NCBI GenBank assembly: GCA_027482185.1
Contig: JAIXWF010000011.1
Span: 248,001-312,000 of the forward strand
Length of the DNA stretch: 64,000 nucleotides
Direction of reading: 5' to 3'
DNA from: Opitutaceae bacterium
GTDB taxonomy: Bacteria > Verrucomicrobiota > Verrucomicrobiia > Opitutales > Opitutaceae
Position numbers and translations under genes: made by a program. Below, in pieces: positions 35,972 to 44,745 of this stretch; within the stretch, counting starts at the first letter, position 1, and each line of letters begins with the position of its first letter. The notes under the pieces were generated by a model, which saw only the letters and a list, made by a program, of their open reading frames with translations, did not search any database and had not been told where the DNA came from.

Positions 35972-36655
35972 ATGAACGCGCTGCTGCAGGGCGACTACGG
36001 TATCGCCCCGACCAATTTCGAAACCGTCCTGCTGGCCATGCTGCTGGCCTTCCTCGCCGGGCAATTCATCGCCTGGGTGTACATGTACACGCACTCCGGG
36101 ATCTCGTATTCCCGGTCCTTCGTCGTGTCGCTGATCTTGATGCCCGTCATCGTCGCCCTCGTGCTGATGGTGCTCTCGAACAACCTCGTCACCGCCTTCG
36201 GCCTCATGGCCGTTTTCGCGATCGTCCGTTTCCGCAACATCCTCCGCGACACCCTCGACACGTCCTACGTGCTGGCGGTGATCGTGCTCGGCATGGCCTG
36301 CGGCACGCAGAAGTTCTCCACCGCCATCGTCGGCACCTTCGTCATCGCCGCGGTGATGATCTACCTCTGGTACACGTCGTTCGGCCACCGCCACCGCTAC
36401 GACCTCATCCTCAATCTCCACTGGTCCCGCGCCGCGGGCGAGATTCCCGAACTGGAACGCGTGCTCGGCCGCCACAGCTTCAAAGCCCACTGCGCCAACC
36501 GCCACTTCGATTCCGACTCCACGGGCGCCGATCTCTCCTACCGGCTGCTGCTGCGCGATCCCGACCGCGTGCCGGACCTGATCCGCGAACTCGGCGCCCT
36601 CCCCGGCGTCGAGCAGGTCTCGAGCATGAAGGCCGAGGACGAAACCGAAATCTGA
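35972..36655 (+). CDS. DUF4956 membrane protein
   Basis: A 227-residue inner-membrane protein with about four helices (residues ~18-36, 45-66, 72-88 and 100-140) and a cytoplasmic C-terminal ferredoxin-like or ACT-like region. The best conserved stretch is NLVTAFGLMAVFAIVRFR, characteristic of DUF4956. It sits between VTC and HlyD-like genes (gaps 25 and 2 bp). It is likely the membrane anchor or transport partner of the VTC protein. Function is unknown. Confidence 0.85.
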   Translation: MNALLQGDYGIAPTNFETVLLAMLLAFLAGQFIAWVYMYTHSGISYSRSFVVSLILMPVIVALVLMVLSNNLVTAFGLMAVFAIVRFRNILRDTLDTSYVLAVIVLGMACGTQKFSTAIVGTFVIAAVMIYLWYTSFGHRHRYDLILNLHWSRAAGEIPELERVLGRHSFKAHCANRHFDSDSTGADLSYRLLLRDPDRVPDLIRELGALPGVEQVSSMKAEDETEI

Positions 36656-36657
36656 GC

Positions 36658-37761
36658 ATGACCGCACCGCTCGAACCCGTTCCCACTCCGCCGGCGCACC
36701 GCTGGCGCCAGATCCGGATGCAGCTGCTCCCGCTGGCGGCGTTCGCCCTGGCGCTCGGGGCCGTGGCCGTACTCTGGACGCAATGGGTCGCGCCGCCCAC
36801 GCTCATCGGCGAGGCCGAAGCCGATCGCGCCGAGCTCCGCTCCGCCGCCCCCGGTACCCTCGTCGGCCTCAATGTCGCGCTCTTCCAATCCGTCGCCGCC
36901 GGCCAGGTCGTCGGCTACGTCCAGCCGCAACCGCCCGCCGTCCTCGAAGCCTCGCTCGCCGTGATCCGCGCCGAGATCGAGGTCATGCGCGCCACCCTCG
37001 ATCCCGTGTCCGGCCAGCAACGCGTCGCCCTCGACCGCGAACGCCTCCAGCTCGACTGGATGGGCAAGCGCGTCGAACTCGCCGCGCTCCGCGGCCAATT
37101 GCTCCAGGCCGAGACGACGTTCGCCCGCACCGCCGCCTTGCATCAGACCAAGATGGTCACCGACGAACGCTTCGACGAAATCCGCAACACCCGCGACGCC
37201 CTCCTCGCCCAGGTCAAAGCCCAGACCGAATTGGTCGAGCAACTGGAACCCGGCATCCGCCGCCTCTCGCCCGTCGACCCCGACGGCAAAGTCTCCGTCA
37301 CCCAAGGCCTCCGCGCCGCCATCCAGCAGAAGGAAAGCGAGCTCCGTCTCGCCGAAACCCAACTCGGGCCGCAGCCCCTGTTCGCCCCGATCGACGGCAT
37401 CGTCACGCAGACCTTCCGCCGCAACGGCGAGGCCGTCGCCGCCGCCGAACCCATCCTCGCCCTCACCGCCGCCCAGGTGAACCGCATCACCGGCTTCCTG
37501 CGCCCGCCGCTCCCGCTCGACCCGAAACGCGGCACACGCTTCGAAGTGCGCACCCGCACGCAGCCGCGCCGCGCCGCCGTCACGTCCATCGCGCAGGTCG
37601 GCCACCAGTTCGAACCGATCCCGCCGACGCTGCTCGCAGCCATGCACCTGCCCGTCTCGGTCCAGCCCACCGACCTCGGTCTGCGGATCCAGTTCGCCGT
37701 GCCCGCCGGCTTCGTCCTGCGGCCCGGCGAGCACGTCGACCTGATCGCGCTCGACGAATGA
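36658..37761 (+). CDS. HlyD-like membrane-fusion protein
   Basis: A 367-residue protein with one N-terminal membrane helix (about 22-42), then a biotinyl-lipoyl-like half motif (SAAPGTLVGLNVALFQSVAA), a long alpha hairpin (about 100-220) and the return lipoyl half with FAPIDGIVTQTFRRNGEAV. This is the periplasmic adaptor fold of HlyD/EmrA exporters, but no ABC transporter or outer-membrane channel is adjacent. It starts 2 bp after the DUF4956 stop, so it belongs to the VTC/DUF4956 unit. It may connect that unit to the periplasm. Confidence 0.85.
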   Translation: MTAPLEPVPTPPAHRWRQIRMQLLPLAAFALALGAVAVLWTQWVAPPTLIGEAEADRAELRSAAPGTLVGLNVALFQSVAAGQVVGYVQPQPPAVLEASLAVIRAEIEVMRATLDPVSGQQRVALDRERLQLDWMGKRVELAALRGQLLQAETTFARTAALHQTKMVTDERFDEIRNTRDALLAQVKAQTELVEQLEPGIRRLSPVDPDGKVSVTQGLRAAIQQKESELRLAETQLGPQPLFAPIDGIVTQTFRRNGEAVAAAEPILALTAAQVNRITGFLRPPLPLDPKRGTRFEVRTRTQPRRAAVTSIAQVGHQFEPIPPTLLAAMHLPVSVQPTDLGLRIQFAVPAGFVLRPGEHVDLIALDE

Positions 37762-37819
37762 ACCGCGCCGCCGCCGCGGAAGGTTTGCAACCCGGCGGCC
37801 CCGCGCCTTGCTCGCTGCC

Positions 37820-38776
37820 GTGACGACGGCGCGCGGCCAATTCCCCGACGAGCAGACCGTCGACGGCGAATTCGCCCGGCAGGAAGACGCGTTTCGCGCC
37901 TTGGTCGGCGCGCCGGACTCGGCGCCGTTTCCCGCCGCACCCGGCCGCTACCATCTCTACGTCTCCCTCGCCTGCCCCTGGGCCCACCGCACGCTCATCG
38001 TGCGCGCGCTCAAGCAACTGGAAAACGTCATCTCCGTCAGCGTGGTGGATCCGGTTCGCGACGAACGCGGCTGGGCCTTCCGCGATGTCCCCGGCGGCAC
38101 CGTCGACCACGCGAACGGCTTCCGTTTTCTCAGCGAAGCCTACGCCGCTTCCCTGCCCGGCTACCGCGGCCGCTGGACCGTGCCGGTCCTCTGGGACAAA
38201 GTCGCCGGCCGCATCGTCAACAATTCCGAAGACGACATTTGCCGGATGCTGAACGGCCCCTTCGCCGGGTTCGCGCCGGCCGCGACGCCGGACCTGTTTC
38301 CGCCCGCGCTCGCCGCCGCGCAGGACGCCCTCTCGGCCCGCATCTACGAGTCGGTCAACAACGGCGTGTACCGCGCCGGCTTCGCCACCGGCCAACGCGC
38401 GTACGAGCGCGCCGTCCGCCGGCTCTTCGCCCTGCTCGACGAACTCGAGGCGCGCCTCGCCGGTTCGCGTTTCCTGCTCGGCGCCGCGCCCGTCGAGACG
38501 GATTGGCGGCTCTTCTGCACGCTCGTGCGTTTCGACGCCGTCTACCACGGCCACTTCAAGTGCAACGTCCGCCGGATCGCCGACTACCCGCAGCTCTCCG
38601 GCTATCTGCGCGATCTCTTCCAGTGGCCGGGCATCGCCGCCACGGTGAACTTCGACCACATCAAGCGGCACTACTACGTCACGCACACGGAGATCAACCC
38701 CTCCGGCATCGTGCCGCTCGGGCCGGTGCTCGATTTCCTGTCCCCGTCCGGACGGGATCGTCCGTACCCCGCCTGA
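37820..38776 (+). CDS. glutathionyl-hydroquinone reductase-like GST
   Basis: A 318-residue cytoplasmic protein of the Xi-class GST (ECM4/YqjG) family, which reduces glutathionyl-hydroquinones. The catalytic cysteine is in SLACPWAHRT (about residue 53). NGVYRAGFAT and ETDWRLFCTLVRFD with YHGHFKCN are typical of the C-terminal helical domain. GTG at 37820 (VTTARGQFPDEQ) fits the family start; a TTG lies 12 bp upstream. It follows the HlyD-like gene after 58 bp and may be cotranscribed. Confidence 0.88.
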   Translation: MTTARGQFPDEQTVDGEFARQEDAFRALVGAPDSAPFPAAPGRYHLYVSLACPWAHRTLIVRALKQLENVISVSVVDPVRDERGWAFRDVPGGTVDHANGFRFLSEAYAASLPGYRGRWTVPVLWDKVAGRIVNNSEDDICRMLNGPFAGFAPAATPDLFPPALAAAQDALSARIYESVNNGVYRAGFATGQRAYERAVRRLFALLDELEARLAGSRFLLGAAPVETDWRLFCTLVRFDAVYHGHFKCNVRRIADYPQLSGYLRDLFQWPGIAATVNFDHIKRHYYVTHTEINPSGIVPLGPVLDFLSPSGRDRPYPA

Positions 38777-38932
38777 AGCACCCGCGGCGCGCCGCCGCGT
38801 TCCTCCCTTTCCGGCGCATTAGGACAAACCCCGCCCACTCCTCCGCAACGCCTGCGCAGGCAGCGGCGGCGACGCGCGCTACCTTTGCCCCGCAGTTCCT
38901 TGCGTCGCGTCGCGAACCCAACCCCGTCCGTC

Positions 38933-41017
38933 ATGAAAGACTACGCCTCTCCGCAGCTCAGAAGTTTCGCTCTCCTCGGCCACGCTTCCGCCGGCAAGAC
39001 GATGCTCGCCGAAGCCATGCTCGTCTGCGCCGGCAAGATCGGCCGCGCCGGCAACATCGCCGCCGGCACCACCGTCTCCGACTACCACGCCAGCGAGAAA
39101 CAGCACGGCATCTCCGTCCACTGCTCGCTGCTCCACCTCGAGTGGATGGACCGAAAATTCAACCTGCTCGATACGCCGGGCTACGCCGACTTCATCGCCG
39201 AGGGCCTCGGCGCCCTCCGCGTCGGCGACTTCGCCCTCATCGTGATCAATGCCGCGCACGGCATCGGCGTCGGCACCGACGCCGTCTGGGACTACGCCAC
39301 GCGTTTCGGCCTGCCGAAAATCGTCGTCATCAACGGACTCGACAAGGCCAACGTCCACTTCGACGCCGTCCTCGAATCCGCCCGCGAGCATTTCGGGAAA
39401 AACCTCTTCCCCGTCGCCGTGCCGCTCAACCAAGGTCCCGGCTTCAGCCACGTGCTCGATGTCATGCGCAACGAGACCGTGATCTATCCTCCGGGCGGCA
39501 ACGGCCGCTACACCGAACAGCCGCCCGGCGCCCTCGGCGAACGCGTCCAGCAGCTCCACCGCGAACTCATCGAGTACGTCGCCGAATCCGACGACTCGCT
39601 GCTCGAAAAGTTCTTCAACAAAGGCGCGCTCGCGGAAGACGAATTGCGCGCCGGCCTGCACCGCGCCGTGCAGCAGCAGGTCTTCGTGCCCGTCTTCGCC
39701 GTGTCCGCGGAAACCAACGTCGGCGTCGCGCGGCTCATGGACTTCATCGCCAAATACGGCTCCTCGCCGCTCGACCGCGCCGAGGTGCCCGCGAAGGACG
39801 GCGGCGGCTTGCCCGGTACCGTCACCCTCGCCCAACCCGAACCCGTCGCCTTCGTCTTCAAGACGATGAACGAACCCGGCGTCGGCGAGCTGTCGCTCTT
39901 CCGCATCTACTCCGGCACGCTGCGCAGCGGCGACGAATTGCTCAACGCCAACCGCGGCATCACCGAGCGCCTCGGCCAACTGTATTTGCTCAACGGCCAC
40001 GACCGCACGCCCGTGCCCGCGTTGCACGCCGGCGATCTCGGCGCCGTCGTCAAACTCCGCGAAACGCACACCGGCGACACGCTCTGCAGCCCGCGTTTCC
40101 AGGTCGTGCTGCCCGCCGTCGAATACCCGCAGCCCAATATCCACGGCGCGCTCCGCCTGCGTTCGAAGGGCGACGAGGACAAACTCGCCGTCGGTCTCGC
40201 CACGTTGCACCTGGAGGATCCGACCTTCCACTACCGCGTCGACGACGAGGTCCACCAGACGATCGTCTCCGGCCAGGGCGAGATCCACCTGCAGGTCATC
40301 GTCGAGCGGCTGCTCCGCCGCTTCGGCGTGCACGTCACGCTCGAGGAGCCGGGCATCCCCTACCGCGAGACCGTCCGCGGCCACGGCGATTCGCGCTACC
40401 GCCACAAGAAGCAGACCGGCGGCGCCGGCCAATTCGCCGAGGTCTGGCTGCGCGTCGAACCCGGCGCACGCGACAGCGGCGTCGCGTTTTCCCAATCCCT
40501 CGTCGGCAACAACGTCGACCGCGTCTTCGTGCCGTCCGTCGAAAAGGGCGTCCACGCGGTCTGCCGCGAAGGCATTCTCGCCGGCTACCGCATCACCGAC
40601 GTGAAAGCCGATTTCTACGACGGCAAGATGCACCCCGTGGACTCGAAGGACATCGCGTTCCAGGTCGCCGGCTACCATGCCTTCAAAGAGGCGTTTCTCG
40701 CCGCCGGCCCGGTGTTGCTCGAGCCGATCCATGCCATCGAGGTGACAGTGCCCGACGACCACGTCGGCGCGGTCCTCGGCGATTTGTCCGCGCGCCGCGG
40801 CCACATCCTCGGTGTCGAGACCGACGGCCATTTCCAGATCGTCCGCGCGCAGGTCCCGCAGAAGGACCTGTACCACTACAGCACCGTGGTCCGTTCGCTC
40901 ACCGGCGGACGCGGCCGGCACAGCGAAAAGGCCAGCCACTACGCCGAGGTCCCCGCGGACCAAGCGCAGAAGATCGTCGCCGACCGGGCCAAGCACGCCG
41001 TCGCCGCCGAGAAGTAA
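38933..41017 (+). CDS. elongation factor G-like GTPase (EF-G paralogue)
   Basis: A 694-residue protein with the full EF-G domain order. It carries G1 GHASAGKT, but the usual DTPGHVDF is DTPGYADF, so the catalytic His is Tyr. NKxD is NGLD and the RGIT switch is HGIS. These changes place it in the EF-G-like or EF-G2 group and not the housekeeping translocase. Domain IV/V segments (RYRHKKQTGGAGQFAEV, ARRGHILGVE, YSTVVRSLTGGRG) are intact. It is probably a ribosome-associated GTPase with slow or absent intrinsic hydrolysis. The role is unresolved for this group. Confidence 0.88.
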   Translation: MKDYASPQLRSFALLGHASAGKTMLAEAMLVCAGKIGRAGNIAAGTTVSDYHASEKQHGISVHCSLLHLEWMDRKFNLLDTPGYADFIAEGLGALRVGDFALIVINAAHGIGVGTDAVWDYATRFGLPKIVVINGLDKANVHFDAVLESAREHFGKNLFPVAVPLNQGPGFSHVLDVMRNETVIYPPGGNGRYTEQPPGALGERVQQLHRELIEYVAESDDSLLEKFFNKGALAEDELRAGLHRAVQQQVFVPVFAVSAETNVGVARLMDFIAKYGSSPLDRAEVPAKDGGGLPGTVTLAQPEPVAFVFKTMNEPGVGELSLFRIYSGTLRSGDELLNANRGITERLGQLYLLNGHDRTPVPALHAGDLGAVVKLRETHTGDTLCSPRFQVVLPAVEYPQPNIHGALRLRSKGDEDKLAVGLATLHLEDPTFHYRVDDEVHQTIVSGQGEIHLQVIVERLLRRFGVHVTLEEPGIPYRETVRGHGDSRYRHKKQTGGAGQFAEVWLRVEPGARDSGVAFSQSLVGNNVDRVFVPSVEKGVHAVCREGILAGYRITDVKADFYDGKMHPVDSKDIAFQVAGYHAFKEAFLAAGPVLLEPIHAIEVTVPDDHVGAVLGDLSARRGHILGVETDGHFQIVRAQVPQKDLYHYSTVVRSLTGGRGRHSEKASHYAEVPADQAQKIVADRAKHAVAAEK

Positions 41018-41057
41018 ACGCCGCCCCGCCGTAGCCCGGAGCTTCAGCCCGGGCCCC

Positions 41058-41089
41058 TCTTGGTTCCACGGCATTCCGTGGAACCAAGA
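41058..41089. repeat. perfect 14-bp hairpin after the EF-G-like gene
   Basis: TCTTGGTTCCACGG and CCGTGGAACCAAGA are exact reverse complements with a CATT loop. It lies 40 bp after the stop codon in a convergent gap. There is no following T-run. A CCCGGAGC...CCCGGGC repeat directly precedes it. Confidence 0.6.
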
Positions 41090-41189
41090 TCCCCTCCGCA
41101 CGCCGCGCCCAAAAAAACAAAGGTCGAGAGATCAATCCTTCGGCCTCGGGAGGCGGCCCTTGCCGCACCCGAACCCCGCCGGATTTCTC

Positions 41190-41231
41190 TCTCAACCCTC
41201 AGCTCTCAACGCTCAACTTATCCCTTATCCC
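41190..41231. repeat. degenerate heptamer arm
   Basis: Six 7-bp units: TCTCAAC, CCTCAGC, TCTCAAC, GCTCAAC, TTATCCC, TTATCCC. The 7-nt register is the same as in the heptamer family at 2752-2885, but the units are diverged. It sits just beyond the stop of the Gfo/Idh gene. Confidence 0.55.
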
Positions 41232-41237
41232 CGATCC

Positions 41238-42515
41238 TCAGATCAGCTCCACGGAGCCGGGGATCGGCACCTTTGGGAAAAGGCCCGGACCGGGCTTCGT
41301 TTCCTTCGGGAAGATGTCGAGTTTCGAACCTTCGAGCAGCCACTTCCACGAGATCTCGCGGCCGGTGTAGGCCGACATGCGGCCGCCGATCGCGGTGAGC
41401 GTGCTCAGGGCGACCTGTTCGCCTTCATTGAGGGGCGAATTGGCGCGGATGCTCTCGATCAGGTGCTTGTGCTCCTCGACCATCGGATTCGGATTTGCGC
41501 CGGCGTAGTCGAAGGGTTTCTCGCCCTTGATGCTGGCTTTGCAATCCGAGGTGCCCTTGGTGCCGACGACGCGCTCGCCGATGCGCTGCGCCGACTTCGG
41601 CGTGTGGCGGCACATGCTCATGACGCGGGCGCCGTTGGCGTACTCCATCTCGACGGCGAAATGGTCCCAGATGTTGCCCGCGAGGCTGCCGCGGTTCTGG
41701 CGGCCGCCCATGCCGTAGAACTTCACCGGATATCCGCCGATGGCCCAGTTCATCACGTCGATGTTGTGGATGTGCTGCTCGACGATCTGGTCGCCGCTGA
41801 GCCAATCCCAGTGGTACCAATTCCAGCACTGCCATTCGAAGTCCGAGAGGTTCGCGAGCCACGGGGCCTTGGGATCGTCCTTGGCGCGGAACCAGATGCC
41901 CTCGCCGTTCCAGTAGCATTGGCCGCCGACAAGCTCGCCGATGTCGCCGCCCTGGATGCGTTTCATCGTCTCGATGTAGCTCGGCTGGTGGCGGCGCTGC
42001 GTGCCGGCCACGACCGCGAGGCGTTTCTCCTTCGCCTTCTTCGCCGTCGCGATGATCGAGCGGCAACCGACCGGATCGACGGCGACGGGCTTCTCGATGA
42101 AGACGTGTTTGCCGGCATTGATCGCGGCCTCGAAGTGCGCGGGCCGGAAGCCCGGCGGCGTCGCCAAAATCACGAGATCGATGTCCGTCGCGAGCAATTG
42201 CTTGTAGCCGTCGAAGCCCCAGAAGCCCTGGGCATTCGGCACCTTCAGTTTGGTCTTCGCCGCCGTCACCTGGCGCTCGAAGAGATCGCACAGGGCGACG
42301 ATCTCGACGCCCGGGGACGATTCCACGCAGTTCTGCGCGGCGCCCGTGCCGCGGCCGCCGCAGCCAACGACGCCGACGCGGATCTTGTCCGAACCGGCAG
42401 TGGCGCCCATCACGCGCGGGGCCGAAAGCCCGGCGAGGGCCGCGGCGCCGGCGGTGGCCGCGGAAAACTTCACGAAATCACGACGCGACAGATCGGGGAG
42501 CGGAGACGTATTCAT
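41238..42515 (-). CDS. Tat-exported Gfo/Idh/MocA family oxidoreductase
   Basis: A 425-residue NAD(P)-dependent oxidoreductase. The N-terminus carries a twin-arginine signal (SRRDFVKFS, then an Ala-rich helix), so it is exported folded. The Rossmann motif is GVVGCGGRGTG, and the catalytic-region EKPVAVD follows. The C-terminal half has the Trp-rich segments typical of the large verrucomicrobial and planctomycete subfamily (WYHWDWLSGDQIVEQHIHN). The substrate is likely a sugar derivative but cannot be named. It is the last of six co-directional genes from 46858. Confidence 0.88.
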   Translation of the reverse strand: MNTSPLPDLSRRDFVKFSAATAGAAALAGLSAPRVMGATAGSDKIRVGVVGCGGRGTGAAQNCVESSPGVEIVALCDLFERQVTAAKTKLKVPNAQGFWGFDGYKQLLATDIDLVILATPPGFRPAHFEAAINAGKHVFIEKPVAVDPVGCRSIIATAKKAKEKRLAVVAGTQRRHQPSYIETMKRIQGGDIGELVGGQCYWNGEGIWFRAKDDPKAPWLANLSDFEWQCWNWYHWDWLSGDQIVEQHIHNIDVMNWAIGGYPVKFYGMGGRQNRGSLAGNIWDHFAVEMEYANGARVMSMCRHTPKSAQRIGERVVGTKGTSDCKASIKGEKPFDYAGANPNPMVEEHKHLIESIRANSPLNEGEQVALSTLTAIGGRMSAYTGREISWKWLLEGSKLDIFPKETKPGPGLFPKVPIPGSVELI

Positions 42516-42681
42516 AGGGGGATTCGGATTGGGGGGTGGACAGAACGTTAGCGGCAAAAATTGGCACGGCGCAAATCCTCGGCGGCAAAATCCGCCGCCC
42601 AGCCTAGCGCGAGGAGGCCGGGGCGTCTGGTCGCATCTTGCCGGAGGCAAAGCGCGGATTGCCCGGGTGCCCGCGGGAAAA

Positions 42682-43884
42682 TCACTTCTTCGCGGAGGCG
42701 GAAGGGCGCGCGGTCTCGTTCCAGTAAATGATCACGTTCTTCGTCGCACGCCCGGCCGCGATGATTTCGGGCCGGCCGTCGCCGTCGAGGTCGGCCACCT
42801 TCAAGTCTTCGCAGGCCATCGTGTTGTCGTCGACCGTCGCGAGCAGGCGCCACGTCTCGCCCCGGGCATCCGCGGCTTCGAAAACCCGGATGCCGACCTT
42901 GGCCCCGGGCGTGCCGCCGCGCCAACCGACCACGACTTGGTCGCTGCCGCTGCCGGTGAGATCGGCCACCGCCAGCCCGTGGCCCTGCACCAACGTCTCG
43001 TCGAGCAGGACGCGCCGGGGCGTCCAGTCTCCGCCCGCCTGGGCCGGCGCCAAGTACACCGCCGCGGCATTTCCGTGCATCGGCTCGATCGTCGCCGCAA
43101 AACGCGTCCCGCCGGCCAACCGCCCGGCCCGCACTTCGCCGGCCGCAATCGTGGCCACCGGCCCCGGGGCCGCCCCGGCCTTCGCCGGATCGACGGTGAA
43201 CAACCCTTCCTTCGTCGCGAGCAACAGCGTTTCCGCCGTGCTTCCCGGCGCCGCCGGCAGCAGATCGAAATTGTGCGTCAGGTGCAGCGCCGGCTGCGCC
43301 GGGAGCAACGGCACCGCCCGGTCGCCCTCGCGCCAGGGCCAACCGTACGCGTGCAGCTGCACGCCTTCGCCGGCGCCGTTCTTGTTGCCGCGGCCGTGCA
43401 GCGGCAGCACCGCCAGGCTGTAACGGCGTTCGCCCGTGCGCACCCAGTGCATGCGGTGCGTCGTCGGCTCGTGCGGCAGCCGCCGCGAGGTCCAGCGCTG
43501 CGTGCGGTCCGCCGGCGCCTCGAGCAAAAAGACGGCGCCGCTGCCGACGGTGTCGCCGGGATTCCATTCGGCCCCGACCGCCACCTCCGCCTTGCCGTCG
43601 CCGTCGAGGTCGCGCGCGGCGATGCAGACGTTGTCTTTCGGCGTCAGGTTTTCCGCCATGACAAATTTCTGCCAGTCGGGCGCGCGGTACCAAACGATCT
43701 GCTTCGCGTCGGCGAGCAGGAGGTCGGTGCGGCCGTCGCCGTCGACGTCGGCCACCGCCAGCCCGTAGCCGATCTGGATCTTGGCATCGATGGTCTGCGC
43801 GCGCATCCGCAATTCGGGTACGGCGGCCGCAGCCAGTGCGGCGGACAGGAAAAACAGGCAGGAGGCGGGAATCGGGGTACGCAT
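42682..43884 (-). CDS. secreted FG-GAP/VCBS repeat protein
   Basis: A 400-residue protein with a signal peptide (about 1-20) and FG-GAP type repeats carrying calcium-like DxDxDG loops, as in VADVDGDGRTDLLLAD, ARDLDGDGKAEVAVG, VADLTGSGSDQVVVG and VADLDGDGRPEIIAA. These build a beta-propeller outside the cytoplasm. Function is unknown; such proteins often accompany secreted oxidoreductases, as here with the Gfo/Idh gene downstream. Confidence 0.85.
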   Translation of the reverse strand: MRTPIPASCLFFLSAALAAAAVPELRMRAQTIDAKIQIGYGLAVADVDGDGRTDLLLADAKQIVWYRAPDWQKFVMAENLTPKDNVCIAARDLDGDGKAEVAVGAEWNPGDTVGSGAVFLLEAPADRTQRWTSRRLPHEPTTHRMHWVRTGERRYSLAVLPLHGRGNKNGAGEGVQLHAYGWPWREGDRAVPLLPAQPALHLTHNFDLLPAAPGSTAETLLLATKEGLFTVDPAKAGAAPGPVATIAAGEVRAGRLAGGTRFAATIEPMHGNAAAVYLAPAQAGGDWTPRRVLLDETLVQGHGLAVADLTGSGSDQVVVGWRGGTPGAKVGIRVFEAADARGETWRLLATVDDNTMACEDLKVADLDGDGRPEIIAAGRATKNVIIYWNETARPSASAKK

Positions 43885-43908
43885 GGGGAAATCGGAAAAC
43901 GCCGGCCG

Positions 43909-44619
43909 CTACGCCGCACCCAGCGTCGCCAGCACCGCCGGCAACTCGCGCAGGGTTTTCAGCTGGAAAAAGCGTCCCTCCGCCACCGGCAGGTCGGCCA
44001 CGCGTTCCGCGGCCCAAGTGATATGGTAGGGCACGTACGCCCCCGCGCCGCCGAGCGCGAGCACGGGCACGATGTCCGACTTCAGCGAATTGCCGACCAT
44101 CAGGAACTCCCGCGGCTCGATGCCGTGGCGCCGAAAAATCGTGCCGTAGGATTCCGGCGATTTCTCCGACAGGATCTCGATGTGGCGGAAATGCGCCGCG
44201 AGGCCGGACTTCGCCAGCTTGCGCTCCTGGTCGCGCAGGTCGCCCTTCGTGATCAGCACGAGCCGATGGCGCCCCGCCAGCGACGCCAGCGCCTCCTCCG
44301 CCCCTTCGAGCAGCTCGACCGGATGCGCCAGCATGCTGCGGCCCAATTCGATCAACTCGCGGATTTCCTCCGCGCGGATTTTGCCGGCCGTGAGCTGGAT
44401 CGCCGTCTCGATCGCGGACAGCGTGAAGCCCTTCACCCCGTAGCCGTAAAGGTCGAGGTTGCGCATCTCCGTCGCGAACAGCGTCCGGTCCACCGTGGCG
44501 GCGTCGTGGTAATGCGCCAGCAGCGCCCGGTAGCGCTCGTGCGTTTTCTCGAAGATCGTCTCGTTGTGCCAGAGGGTGTCGTCGGCATCGAAACCGATGA
44601 CCAGGTCGCGCTTCGCCAT
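43909..44619 (-). CDS. HAD-superfamily hydrolase
   Basis: A 236-residue cytoplasmic phosphatase-like protein. Motif I is FDADDTLWHN (nucleophile and acid Asp), motif II is LITKGD and motif III/IV is VGNSLKSD. A helical cap lies between residues ~20 and 95. All catalytic residues are present. The substrate is unknown; small phosphorylated metabolites are usual. It lies 24 bp upstream of the FG-GAP gene. Confidence 0.88.
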   Translation of the reverse strand: MAKRDLVIGFDADDTLWHNETIFEKTHERYRALLAHYHDAATVDRTLFATEMRNLDLYGYGVKGFTLSAIETAIQLTAGKIRAEEIRELIELGRSMLAHPVELLEGAEEALASLAGRHRLVLITKGDLRDQERKLAKSGLAAHFRHIEILSEKSPESYGTIFRRHGIEPREFLMVGNSLKSDIVPVLALGGAGAYVPYHITWAAERVADLPVAEGRFFQLKTLRELPAVLATLGAA

Positions 44620-44745
44620 CCGGCCATTCAGGAAGCGGCCCGGGCCCGCGCAAGCGCGCAGGCAAAATTTCTCGCTCCCGCCGCGGTGGCTCTGCCTCCC
44701 CGGCCCGGACCCGCGGCACCGAACCGCACCCGCCCGGCTGAGACT

